A stretch of 64,000 nt of DNA, from the NCBI RefSeq assembly GCF_002102255.1, contig NZ_LQPH01000151.1, positions 1-64,000 on the forward strand, given 5' to 3'. The stretch is from Mycobacterium nebraskense. Lineage in GTDB: Bacteria > Actinomycetota > Actinomycetes > Mycobacteriales > Mycobacteriaceae. A program made the translations under genes and the position numbers. Under the pieces are notes generated by a model. The model was not told where the DNA came from, ran no database searches, and saw only the letters and a list, made by a program, of their open reading frames with translations. Positions 1 to 12,500 of this stretch are shown one piece after another. Position 1 is the first letter of the stretch. The number at the start of each line of letters is the position of its first letter.

Positions 1-591
1 TGGGCTACATGTAGTCAGTAGACAACCCAAAACCGCAGGTCAACACCCACCCGTCAACACATCAGGGGGAACTTCGGTTTAGTCTATTGGCCCATCTTCG
101 TGTCGAGTTCATCGGAGTTACCCCTGTATATTCTTTGCGATTTCAGACTGTTGCGTCTCAGATCGACAGTGCGATGTGTATCTCATTTCGGGCATCCCAG
201 GAACGACGACGTACATATCGCACCTATGGCTGGCGTAGGAGTGCGCTCGGGTCCGCGCAGCAGGTCTGTTCTGTATGGAGGTCTCGACGCGTACGTTCTC
301 GTTCTGCGAGCGGGTGGCGATTCCTCTAGCCGCGGCTTCTGTGGGATTCTCATCGAGATAGCGGAGGCCATTCTCTCATCTTTGTGGCGGATCCTCGGGA
401 GCATCGTGCTCGGCGAAACCTTGGCGGTCGGCGGCTGGTGGCAGTGGTCGGTCCTCGCGGCGGCGGCGGTGGTGATCGTCGCGACGGTGGGCCTGGCGCG
501 CGGTGAGGCCGCCTCCGTGTCGGTCGGCGCCGGGCGCGACGTGAAATCCACCGACCGGCCCGAGGCGGCCTTCCAAGCTTGAGCGGGGCCG
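1..591. other. Intergenic or decayed region left of the NRPS gene
   Basis: No intact gene is supported here. Open frames exist on both strands but none has a convincing start, ribosome binding site or recognisable family, and base composition is less GC-rich over about the first 200 bases than in the neighbouring genes. The only possible coding trace is a hydrophobic stretch near 340-582 (separate entry). The NRPS gene ends at 592, so its terminator should lie here, but I see no clear hairpin followed by a T-run. Confidence 0.5.
340..582 (+). pseudogene. Possible C-terminal remnant of a DMT/EamA-type permease
   Basis: This frame reads a short amphipathic segment with LGSIVLGETL, then a strongly hydrophobic stretch of about 20 residues rich in Ala and Val (around 440-510), then a charged tail and a TGA at 580-582. 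The pattern of a GE-x-L motif followed by one last membrane helix resembles the end of drug/metabolite transporter permeases. Upstream, the same frame to about 100 has no recognisable transporter sequence, so at most a 3' relic remains. It converges on the NRPS gene with only 9 bases between stops. This is a weak call; a chance open frame in GC-rich DNA is the alternative. Confidence 0.25.
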
Positions 592-3500
592 CTACAGCAG
601 CCCGAGTAGCTGCAAGCCGATGACGTACTGGATGATGATGGTCGGCGAGACATGCGGAATGTCGTTGTCGGGGCCAACTTTCGCGTCTTGGACCGCGGCA
701 CGGAACCGATCGGTCGGCGCAACGGGACCCGAGATCGGCTCCGCCGGCTGCAAATAATGGGAATTCCTCGACAGCAACACCCCCAGAATTGAATGCTCGC
801 GCTGTCGATCCGGCAGGGCGCGCAGCCCGGCCTCGAACCGGTGCAGCCACTCGCTGAAGTCATCGATGCGCTCGATCGGATAACCGGCCTCGATCAGCCA
901 GTCGACGTACTCATCGAGCCCGATGCCGTCGTCGTGCTGATTCATCACGTGGTAGGTCTGGTACCCCGTCGACGATTCCCGGCCGACCCGGGTGCCCAAG
1001 GTGGCTATGGCCTCGGCGACGAATTCCACGGGTAGCCCGTCGTAGTGCGCGCGTTGCCGATTGCCTTGGGCGTCAAGCTGATAGAATGAACGCGGTGCAA
1101 CGCCGGTGGCCACCACACTGAGTACCATCCGGGTGACCATGTCGGACAGATTGAGCTGGCCAGCATAGGTGGTGTCGGCCAGAATCATTCCGCTGCGGAA
1201 GACCGCGACTGGTAACCCACACAGGTCGTTGGCCTCCCGCAGCAGCACCTCACCGGCCCACTTGCTGTTGCCGTAGCCGTTGACGCGGCTGCCGTCGTTC
1301 TTCCGGCTGGGGCTGATGATCCGGATGTCGGCGTCCTCGGTGAACGCCGACGGCGCGATCTGATCGCCCACGTTGGCGGTCGACACGTAGGTGTAGGGCT
1401 TGAGCTTGGTGGTGAGCGCCAATCGGATCAGCTCGGCGGTCCCGACGACGTTGGGCACGAATAGCTCGCTGTAGGGCAAGACGCCGTTGACCACGGCCGC
1501 CGGATCGACGATCAGATCGACCGTGTCGGCAAGCCGCTGCCAAGTCTGTTGATCCAATCCCAAATTGGCTTCGCCCTTGTCGCCGGCGATGACCTCCAGA
1601 TGGTTCTCGGCCAATTCCCGGAAATACCGCAGCAGCTGCGGGTCGCCGGTATCGAAGGTCTTCTCCAGACGCGCGCGGGCTTCCTCGTCGGGCTTGGCCC
1701 GCACCAGGCAGATCAGCTTTCCGTCGGCCAGTTCGAGCCATTCGAGCCATTGCAGCACCAGGTAGCGGCCGAGGAACCCGGTTGCCCCGGTCAGCAGGAC
1801 GGTGCGTACCTCCGCGTTGGGACCCGGCAGCGACGGCGCGGCGCCCAGCGTGGTGGCGTCGATGAACTTGTCCAGCGTCAGGTCGGTCGCGTACACCTCG
1901 GTGGCGTCGGGCCCGTGCGCGGACACGAAGCGCGGATCGTCGGCGTGTTTGTCCACCTGTTGGCTCAGGCCGGCGACTGTGGGGGTGTTGAAGAGGGTGC
2001 GCACGGTCAGGTGGGTGTGCAGGGTTTTGTTGAGGGTGGCGATGAGGCGCATTGCGGATAGGGAGTCGCCGCCGAGGTCGAAGAAGGAGTCATCGATCCC
2101 GACGCGGTCCAGGCCGAGCACCTCGGCGTAGGTGTCGGCGAGGATGTGTTCGATGTCGTTGCCCGGCGCCCGGTAGTCTGCGTCGCGGTAGGCCGGTGCC
2201 GGCAGCGCGCGCGTGTCCAGCTTGCCGTTGACCGTCAAGGGCAACGCCTCGATCACCACCAGGGCGGCCGGAATCATGTAGGCCGGCAACCCTTCTCGCA
2301 GCCGCGCCCGCGTGGCGACCATGTCGAGTGCCCCCGGCACCGATTCGGTGACATAACCAACCAGGCGCTTGTCACCGGGGCGGTCCTCACGCACGATCAC
2401 CACGGCCTGATCCACGGCATCCAAACCGTTTAGCGCCGTCTGGATTTCGCCGAGTTCGATGCGGTACCCACGGATTTTGACCTGCTCATCGATGCGGCCC
2501 AGATACCACAACTGTCCATGAGCGCCCCAGCGCACCAAATCCCCGGTGCGGTACATGCGCTGCCCGGGGGCCCCGAACGGGCACGCCACGAACCGCGATG
2601 CGGTCAGCCCCGCCCGGCGCAGATAGCCGGTGCCGAGTCCGCGCCCGGCCACGTACAACTCACCCACGGTGCCCGCCGGCACGGGTCGCAACCACGAGTC
2701 GAGGACGAAAAACGCCGCCCCGGGCACCGGCGCACCGATCGGCGGTGCCCCCGCCCCGGCGCTCAGTCGTGGACTGACCGCCACACACATGGTGGTCTCG
2801 GTCGGCCCGTAGGCATTGGTCATGATCCGGCCCGGCGCCCACCGATCCACCAGCTCGGCCGAGCATGCCTCAGCGGCCACCACCAGCGCCATCGACGTCA
2901 ACGCCTGCGGTGACAGCGCCGAGACCGCCGACGGGGTTTGATGCAGCACCGTCACGTGCTCGTCAATCAGCAAGGCCTGCAGGTCTTCTGGCAGCGCAGC
3001 TACGGATTCTGGCACGATCACCAACCGCGACCCGTGTAACAACGCGCCCCAGATCTCTTCCACCGAGGCATCGAAGGCATACGAATACCACTGCGACCAC
3101 ACCTGACCCGGCCCCGACGGCAACCCCACGTGCAGCGACCCCAACAACTGCGTGACGTTGTGGTGAGTGGTCGCCACTCCCTTGGGGACGCCGGTCGTAC
3201 CCGAGGTGTAGATGATGTGGGCGAGGTCGTCGGCAGCAGGCAACGGCAACCCTGTGCACGGCTTGGTAGTTAGCGCGGGGTCAGCAACATCGATGATCCG
3301 CACATCGTGCCCGTCGAACCGCGCCGCCAATCCCGTACTCGTCACCGCCGCCACCGGGCGGGCATCGCCAATCATGAACTCAATCCGCGCATCGGGTACC
3401 GCCGGATCGATCGGCAAATACGCCGCCCCCGACTTGAGCACGCCCAAAATCCCCACGATCGCGGGCACCGAACGCTCGAACAACACCGCCACGCACTCAC

Positions 3501-6500
3501 CGCGGCGCGCGCCATGATCAACAAGCAAGTGCGCCAACCGATTAGCAGCCTGGTCCAACTCCCGATAAGTCATCGAGGCACCGGCACAACTGACCGCCAC
3601 CGCCTCCGGGGTACGAGCCACCTGCGCCACGAACAACTCCGGAACGGACACCCGGACCACCGACTCACCCAACGCCGCCCGATTGCCCAGCGCATCGAGG
3701 CGCGCACGCTCGGCGGTATCGAGCACATCCACCGACGACAACCGCCGCAACGGATCGGCCGTCATCGCCACCAAAACGCGTTCCAGCCGATCAATCAGCG
3801 CCCCAACGCTTTCCACATCGAATAAATCGGTGCGGAATTCCACCGCGCCGCCGATTCCGGCGGGTTCGCCGTCCTCGGTGAAGCGTTCGCCGAGCGAAAA
3901 TGTCAGGTCCATGCGCGCCGTGCGGGTCTTAAGCGGTAACTGGGTGATCCGCAGGTCACCCAAGCCCAGGGCCGCGGCGGGATCGTTGTCGTGGTCACGC
4001 AGGTTCTGCCAGGTCATCGACACCTGGACCAGGGGGTGGTGGCTAAGCGACCGGATCGGGTTGAGCCGCTCCACCAGCAACTCGAAGGGCACGTCCTGGT
4101 GTTCAAGAGCCTCCAGGCTGCGGGTCCGAACCTGGGTCAAAAGGTTGGCGACGGTGACGTCGCCGCCCAGATCGACACGCAGTATCAAGGTGTTGACGAA
4201 GAAGCCCACCAACTGATCGAGGGCGGCGTCACTGCGACCCGCGATTACAAATCCCACCGAAATATCGTTGTTCGCAGTGATTTTGGAGAGCATCACTGCG
4301 AGGGCCGCCTGGATGACCATGAAGCTGGTGGCATTGCGCTGGCGGGCCACCGCGCGCACCCGCTGTTGCAACTCCGCCGGCCATTCCACGGCCACGCTCG
4401 CACCGCGGTCGTCGGCAACCGACGGGTAGGGCCGATCGGTGGGCAGCTGCAGCCGCTCGGGCATCCCCGTCAACGCTTCCTGCCAATAGGCCAGGGCGAC
4501 TCCGATGGGGCTGCTGGGGTCCTCGAGATCGCCGAGGTGGGCGCGCTGCCACAGCGTGTAGTCGGCGTATTGGACGGGCAATGCGGCCCACCCAGGGGCC
4601 TGCCCCGCACACCGGCTGGCGTACGCAGCCCCCAGATCGCTGACCAGTGGGGTCACCGACCAGCCGTCGGCCGCGATATGGTGCACGGTGGCGACGAGCA
4701 CATGCTCGTCCTCGGCGACGCGAAAAACCTTTGCGAGCAAGGGGATGTGAGTTCCCAGCTCGAACAAGTGATGCGCGGCAGCGCCAACGGCCTCATCCAG
4801 TCGGGCGGGCGGCCATGCGGTGGCATCGATGACCTCCCAGCCGAAGTCCGCACGCTCGGCCGCCACCACTTCCTGGTAAGGCACACCGTCGCGATGCGGA
4901 AACACGGTGCGCAGCGATTCGTGCCGGGCCACCACGTCTGCCAGCGCCGCGCCTAGCGCGCCGACATCGAGGCGGCCGCTCAGCTGCAAGGCCGCCGCCA
5001 TGTTGTAAACCGGTGAGCCGCCGTAAAATTGGTCGAGGAACCACAATCGGCTCTGACCGAACGACAAAGGGATCACGGCGGGCCGTTCGCCGGCCACCAA
5101 CGGCTCCGGTGCGCCCCCGTCCGTACGGACCCTGGGCGCCAGTTGGGCGACGGTGGGTGTGTCGAAGAGGGTGCGCACACCAAGGCGGGTATTCAGGGTT
5201 TTGTTGATGGCGGCGATGAGGCGCATCGCGGTCAGCGAATCGCCGCCCAGGTCGAAGAACGAGTCATCGATGCCGACGCGGTCCAGGCCCAGGACCTCGG
5301 CGTAGGTGTCGGCCAGGATTTCCTCGACGGCATTGCTCGGTGCCCGGTACTTCGCGTCGTGGTATTCCGGTGCCGGGAGGGCGCATTTGTCGAGTTTGCC
5401 GTTGACCGTCAACGGCAGCGCCTCGATCGTCACGACCGCGGCCGGAACCATGTAGGCCGGCAGCTGCTTGGCCAGCTCGGCACGTGCGGCGGCCGGGTCG
5501 ATGGTGCCGGTGATGTAGCCCACGAGACGTGAGGCGGCGGGGCGGTCCTCGCGGGCGACGACCGCTGCGGCGTCCACGCCGTCCAAACCGGCTAGCGCAG
5601 TGCGGATTTCACCAAGCTCGATGCGATACCCGCGCAGCTTGACCTGCTCGTCGACACGCCCCACGTAGTGCAGCTGCCCATCGGCGCGCCACCGCACCAG
5701 GTCACCGGTGCGATACATGCGCGCGCCGGGCGCTCCAAACGGGCATGCCACGAATCGCGACGCGGTCAACGATGCCCTGCGCAGGTAGCCGACGCCCACG
5801 CCGCGACCGGCCACATACAACTCACCGACCACGCCGGGCGGCACCGGCCGCAACCACGCATCGAGCACAAACAGCGCCGCGCCCGCCACCGGCGCGCCGA
5901 TCGGCACCATCGCGTCCCCGGCCTCGAGCGGAGCGCTGATGGTGACATCCACAGTGGTTTCGGTTGGGCCGTAAGCGTTCGTTAGCACTCGCCCCGGCGC
6001 CCACCGATCCACCAATTCGGCCGGGCAAGCCTCGCCGCCCACGATCAACGCGGTCGATCCCAGACCGTCAAGCGACAACGCCGCCAAAGCAGAGGGGGTC
6101 TGGCTCAACACGCTGACCTGCTCGTCAATCAATAGCGAGCGCAGCTCTTCCGGTGATCCCGCTACTGCCTCGGGTACCACCACCAGCCGCCCGCCGTGCA
6201 GCAACGCACCCCAGATCTCGCGGACCGAGGCATCGAATGCGTAGGAATGCCATTGCGCTGAAACCTTAACGGGTCCCGGTGCGGCCAGGCCGGCGTCCAG
6301 CCCTTCCATTAGTTGGGTGACGTTGCGGTGAGTGACCGCAACGCCTTTGGGGACGCCGGTGGTGCCCGACGTGTAAATGATGTGAGCGATTTCTTCGGCA
6401 GCCGGCACCGGTGGCGCGAAGCTGGGCTGGGCGTCGACCGGCGCGTCGACGTCGAAGACCTGCAGGTTGTATCCGTCCAGCCGGCCGGCCAACTCGGCGG

Positions 6501-9500
6501 TGGTGATTGCGGCGATCGGCCCGGCGTCGCTGAGAATGAACCCGATCCGGGCATCGGGGACCGCGGGATCGATGGGCAAGTACGCAGCCCCGGTCTTCAA
6601 GACGGCCAGGATGGCGACGATTGCCTCAGTCGAGCGCGAAAACAGCAGCGCCACAGCCTGACCCGGTCCCACTCCCTGGCCGGCCAAGAGGTGCGCCAAT
6701 CGGTTGGCGGCCTCGTCTAGCTCGAGATAGGTCATCGAGCGGCCGGCGCAGCTGAGCGCCGTCGAATCGGGCGTGCGGTTCACTTGTGCCGCAAACAGTT
6801 CCGGTATCGACACGCTGACGACAGGCTGGGTCAACACCGCGCGATTGCCCATCTCGTCCAACCGCGCGTGTTCGAGCTCATCGAGGACGTCGATGGAGGA
6901 CAACCGGCGGGTGGGATCCGCCGTCATCGCCGTCACCACCCGCTCCAACCGGGTGATCAGCGTCTCGATGCTTTCCGCGTCGAACACATCCGTGCGGAAT
7001 TCCACCGTCCCGGAAATCCCGGCGGGCTCACCGGCCTGATTCCACCGTTCGGCCAGCGAGAAGGTCAGGTCCATCCGGGCGGTGTGAGTGTCCAGCGGCA
7101 TCGGGGTGATGTGCAGATCGCCCAAAGCGAGTCCCGCAGCCGGGTCGTCGTGCTGCCCGGGAAGGTTCTGCCACGCCAAGGCCACCTGGACCAGCGGGTG
7201 ATGGGCCATCGATCGGGTCGGATTGAGCCGGTCCACCAATACATCGAAGGGCACGTCCTGGTGCTCGTAAGCGGCAAGACTGCGCGAGCGAACCTGGGCC
7301 AACACTTCGGCCACGCTGCGATCACCGGCCACCTCGACCCGTAACACCAGTCTGTTGACGAAGAAGCCCACCAGTTCATCCAGCGCGGAGTCACGCCGCC
7401 CGGCGACCGGGAACCCCACCGCCACATCGCTAGTCGCGCATAACTTGCCCAGCAGCACCGCTAGCGCGGCCTGCATCACCATGAAACTGGTCGCGTCATG
7501 CTCACGGGCCAGCGCGCGCACCCGCCGCTGCACTTCGGCGGACCACTCCACGACCGCATTGGCGCCCCGATAATCGGCTACCGGCGGATACGGCCGATCC
7601 GTCGGTAGCTCCAGGCGTTCGGGGATTCCAGCCAGAGCCTTTTCCCAGTAGGCCAACTGGTCGGCGATCGGGCCGTCGCTGTCGTTGAAATCCCCGAACC
7701 GGGCACGCTGCCACAACGTGTAATCGGCGTACTGCACCGCCAGCGGCTCCCAGTCGGGGGCCTGCCCGCCACAACGGCTGGCATAGGCCACCCCCAGATC
7801 ACGCACCAGCGGCGTGATCGACCACCCGTCGGCGGCGATATGGTGCACGGTGGCCACCAGCACATGCTCGTCTTTGGCGATCCCGAAAAGCTTTGCACGT
7901 AACGGTGTTTCGGCCGCCAGGTCGAACGCGTAGCGCGCTACACCGTCGATGGCCTCCTCCAGACGGGCCGCGGACCAGCCACTGACATCGACAACCTCCC
8001 AGCCCAGCTCCGCCCGCTGCGGTGACACGACTTCCTGGTACGGCACACCGTCGATGTGCGGGAATACCGTGCGCAGCGATTCGTGGCGACCCACCACATC
8101 CACTAGTGCGGCCCCCAACGCATCGGCATCCAGACACCCGCGCAGCCGCAGCCCCACCGTCATGTTGTAAACCGGTGAGGGCCCGTGCAACTGGCCAAGG
8201 AACCACAACCGGCTTTGGGCAAACGACAACGGAACCAACGCGGGCCGTTCACCGGCTACCAACGGCTCGCATCCACTCCCGTGCTTACCGAGATGGGGCG
8301 CAATCTGGGCGACGGTGGGGGCGTCAAAGAGGATGCGCACGGTCAGATCGGTGTGCAAGGTTTTGTTGATGGTGGCGACCAGCCGCATTGCGGACAGGGA
8401 ATCTCCGCCAAGGTCGAAGAAGGAGTCATCGATGCCGACGCGGTCGAGTCCCAGGATGTGAGCGTAGACGCCGGCAAGGATTTCCTCGACGGCGTTCGAC
8501 GGGGCGCGGTATGCGGCGTCGCGATATTCCGGCACCGGCAGCGCCCGGCTGTCCAGTTTGCCATTGACCGTCAGGGGCAGCGCCGGCACGACCACGACGG
8601 CGGCCGGAACCAGGTAGGCCGGCAACCGCTCACCCAGTCGGGTGCGCGCGGCGCCAGCATCCAGCGCACCGCTCACCGATTCGGTGACATACCCGACCAG
8701 ACGCTTGTCACCGGGGCGATCTTCGCGAACGATCACCGCCGCCTGATTCACATGATCTAATTCGGTTAGCGCTAATTGGATTTCGCCCAACTCGATGCGA
8801 TACCCACGGATCTTGACCTGCTCATCGGCGCGCCCCAGATACTGGAGCTGCCCATCGGGGCGCCAACGCACCAAATCCCCGGTGCAGTACATACGCGTCC
8901 CAGGACTTCCGAAGGGACATGCCACAAAGCGCGACGAGGTCAGCCCGGCCCGACCCACGTATCCAGCGGCTACCCCTTGACCCGCCACATACAACTCGCC
9001 GACCACACCCACCGGGACCGGCCGCAACCACCCGTCGAGCACGAACAACGCCGCCCCGCCCACCGGGCCACCGATCGGCGGCGTCCCCGAACCGGCCGCC
9101 AAGGGCGCACTGACCGTCACCACCATCGTCGTCTCGGTCGGCCCGTAGGCATTGAACATCACCCGCCCCGGCGCCCACCGATCCACCAACTCCGCCGAGC
9201 ACGCCTCGGCGGCGACCACCAACGTCACCGACCCCAATGCCTCTGGAGACAGCGCTGATACGGCGGACGGAGTCTGGGTCAGGAAGCTGACTCGTTCGGC
9301 GGTCAGCAAGGCCTGAAAGTATTGTGGCACAGCGGCTACCGACTCGGGCACCACCACCAGCCGAGACCCGTGCAACAACGCGCCCCAAATCTCCCACACC
9401 GAGGAGTCGAATGCATAGGAGTGCCACTGCGACCACACCTGTCCGGGCCCCGACGCCAGACCCAGGTGCAGCGACTCCAGCAACTGCGTCACGTTGTGAT

Positions 9501-12500
9501 GAGTGACCGCAACACCTTTGGGCACGCCTGTTGTCCCCGACGTGTACACAATGTGGGCGATGTCATCACCGGCCGGCACCGCCAATCCCGCACTGGACTG
9601 GGCAGCAATGCCAGGATCGTTTACGTCAACCACCGACAGTCCGTACCTGTCGAACCGCGGAGCCAACTCCGCGGTCGTCACCGCAGCGACGGGTGCGGCA
9701 TCACCGAGCACGAATTCGATCCGCGCATCCGGCACCGCGGGATCGATCGGCAAGTACGCCGCTCCGGACTTCAGCACGGCCAAGATCGCGACGATCGCCT
9801 CCGCCGATCGCGAAGACAGCACCACCACACACTGACCCGGTCCGGCGCCCAACCCAACCAGCAAGCGCGCCAGGCGATTAGAGGCCAGATCAACCTCGCG
9901 ATACGTCCACGAATCCTGACCACAACTGATCGCCACCGCCTCAGGCGTACGGACCACCTGCGCGCCGAACAAGTCCGGTATCGACGGCCCGGCCACCCCC
10001 TTGCTCAACACCGCGCGATTGCCGAACTCAGCCAGCCGAGCATGCTCGTCGGTATTCAGCAAGTCCACCGTCGACAACCGCCGCAACGGATCCGCCGTCA
10101 TTGCCAATAGCACCCGCTCCAACCGATCCGCCAGAGCCCCAACACTTCCCGCATCAAACAACTCGGAGTCGTATTGGATGCCCAGCGCCAGCCCGGGGCC
10201 TGGTATGGCTTGTAGGGTCAATGGGTAGTGGGTGGATTCGTGGCTGGTGAACTCGGTGATGGCCAGGTCGCCGAGTTCCATCGAGGCCGCCGCGTCGAGA
10301 GGGTAGTTCTCGTAGACGAACAGGGTGTCGAACAGCTGGTCGTGGCCGGTGATGCGGTGAATCTCGGACAGCGCCAGGTGTTCGTGATCCAGCGTGTGCT
10401 GATTGGCGTTGTGCAGCTGGCTCAGCAGGTCAGCGATAGTAGTCTGCGCCGTCACTTGCGCCCGCACCGGCACCGTATTGATCAGCAGGCCCACCATCGA
10501 TTCGACCCCGACCAGGTCGGCTGAGCGCCCCGAGACCGCGGCACCGAAGACCACGTCGCGCTGTCCGGTCAGCGATATCAACAGCTGCGCCCAGCCTGCC
10601 CGCAGCACGGTACTGATGGTGGTGTGGTGCGCCCGTGCCAGTTGGTGCAGCGCGCGGGTGGTCTGCTCGGAGAGCCGGTACGATTCCATGCCTCGCGACC
10701 CCGGCCGTTGCCGGTGCGGGGAGCCCACCAGCGTCGGTGTATCGAAGCCGGTCAGCACGTCTCGCCAGGCCGCCTGGGCGGAATCGAGGTGTCGGCCGGC
10801 CTGCCAGGTCACGAACCTGCGGTACGGCACCGGCGCGGCCAGGCGCTGTTCATGATAGGCGGCAAAGATTTCCTGGAGCAGGATCGGCAGGGACGAACCA
10901 TCGAGCACCACGTGGTGGTTGGTGAGCACGAACCGGTAATGGTTTGGGGCCGTGCGGATTAACGCCACCCGGAAGACGGGTGGATTGGTCAGGTCGCAGA
11001 CCGCGACGCACTCGTCGGCGCACAATCGTGCGACCAGATCGCCGAGCCCGGCGTCGCCATCGAAATCCACGTAGCGCCAAGGCACCGCGGGTTCGGCGGG
11101 AATGATCTGCACGGGTGGGTCGATTTCCGGACAGAAGCGGGCGGCCAGGTTAGGGTGGCGGTTGACCACGGCGTGCACCGCGGCACGCAGCCGGTGCGGG
11201 TCGAGTGGGCCGGCTATGCCGATGTTCAGCTGAATGGCGTACAGATCGACGCCGCCGGGTGGGGCGGTTGTGGCGTAGAAGAACAGTCCCTGTTGAAGTG
11301 GGGTGAGAGGCAATATGTCGGCAACGCGGTCGTGCCGTTCGAGTTCGTCGATCTGCTGCTGGGTCAGACGTGCGGGGGCCACGTCCGACGGACTGAGACC
11401 TCCCCCGCCGAGGCGCACGTGTGCGCAGATCCCGGTCAGCGCCTCAAACCACAACTGGCTCAACCGGTTTACCTGAGCGTGATCCAGCGCGGAGGTCGCC
11501 CATGTCCAGTTGGCGTGCAGCTGCGGGCCGGCGTCGCTGTCCAGGGTGCCGGCGTTGAGTGCCACGGTGTGGGTCAGCGGCGTGGGCACCGCGGTTGCGA
11601 CGGCGGTGGCCGACAAACTGTCGAGGCTGGGCCGCCATACTTCTTCGGAGAGCTCGGCCGTGCCGGCCAGTCGGCCCAGGTAGTTGAACATGAGCACGGG
11701 GTCGCAATCACCCAGGTCGACATCGGAATTGAGGTAGCGCAATAGCCCATAGGTAAGGCCGTCGGGCAGTAGGCGGAGCTGTTCTTTGGCCTCTTTGATC
11801 ACCGCGCCCAGTGCGGCCTCACCGGTGACCACCTGCGCCCAATGCAGGCCACCGGCGTGCAGTACCACCGGGTATTTCGCGGTGAACCAGCCCACCGTGC
11901 GGGATAGGTCGCCATCGGCGCTCAGCTCCTCCTGGCGCCCATGGCCCTCCACGTCGATACCTATCGGCGCCTTGGTGTTGCCCGAAAGCTGCACGACCGC
12001 CAGCGCGAATGCGATCAACAGAATGTCTTGCACGCCAGCGTGAAACGCCGCGGGGACATCGCCGAGGAGCATGCGGGTCGTCTCGGCGTCGAGTAGCGCC
12101 GACAGGTTGCCGGCGTTGGCATGGGTATCGATGCGTCGAACCGTCGGCAGTGCGGCCGGGGTGGCCGAGACCTGGCGCCACGCGTCGGCCTGGGCCGCCA
12201 CCTCGGGGCCGCGCGCGTACTCACCCAGCAGCGAGGACCACCGGGCAAAGGAAGTGCCGCCCGGCGGCAAACACATCGGCTGCCCGCTGCGATGCTGGGC
12301 CCACGCGATGTTCAAGTCTTCTAACAGGATTCGCCAGGAAACCCCGTCGACGGCCAGGTGGTGGATGATCAACAGCAGCTGGCCGGTGCCTGCCGCCCAG
12401 AGCGCGCTGAGCATCACCCCGGCGCCCGGATTCAGCCGCGACCGCGCGTCGATGATCGCCTCACGGGAGAGTTCGTTGACCGACCGCACGCATCCGCCGG

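Noticed and set aside
3991..4956. Long plus-strand open frames (over 300 residues) opposite the left NRPS gene
   Set aside because: They are antisense shadows caused by high GC and codon bias of the NRPS; composition is rich in Arg, His, Gln and Gly and no family is recognisable.
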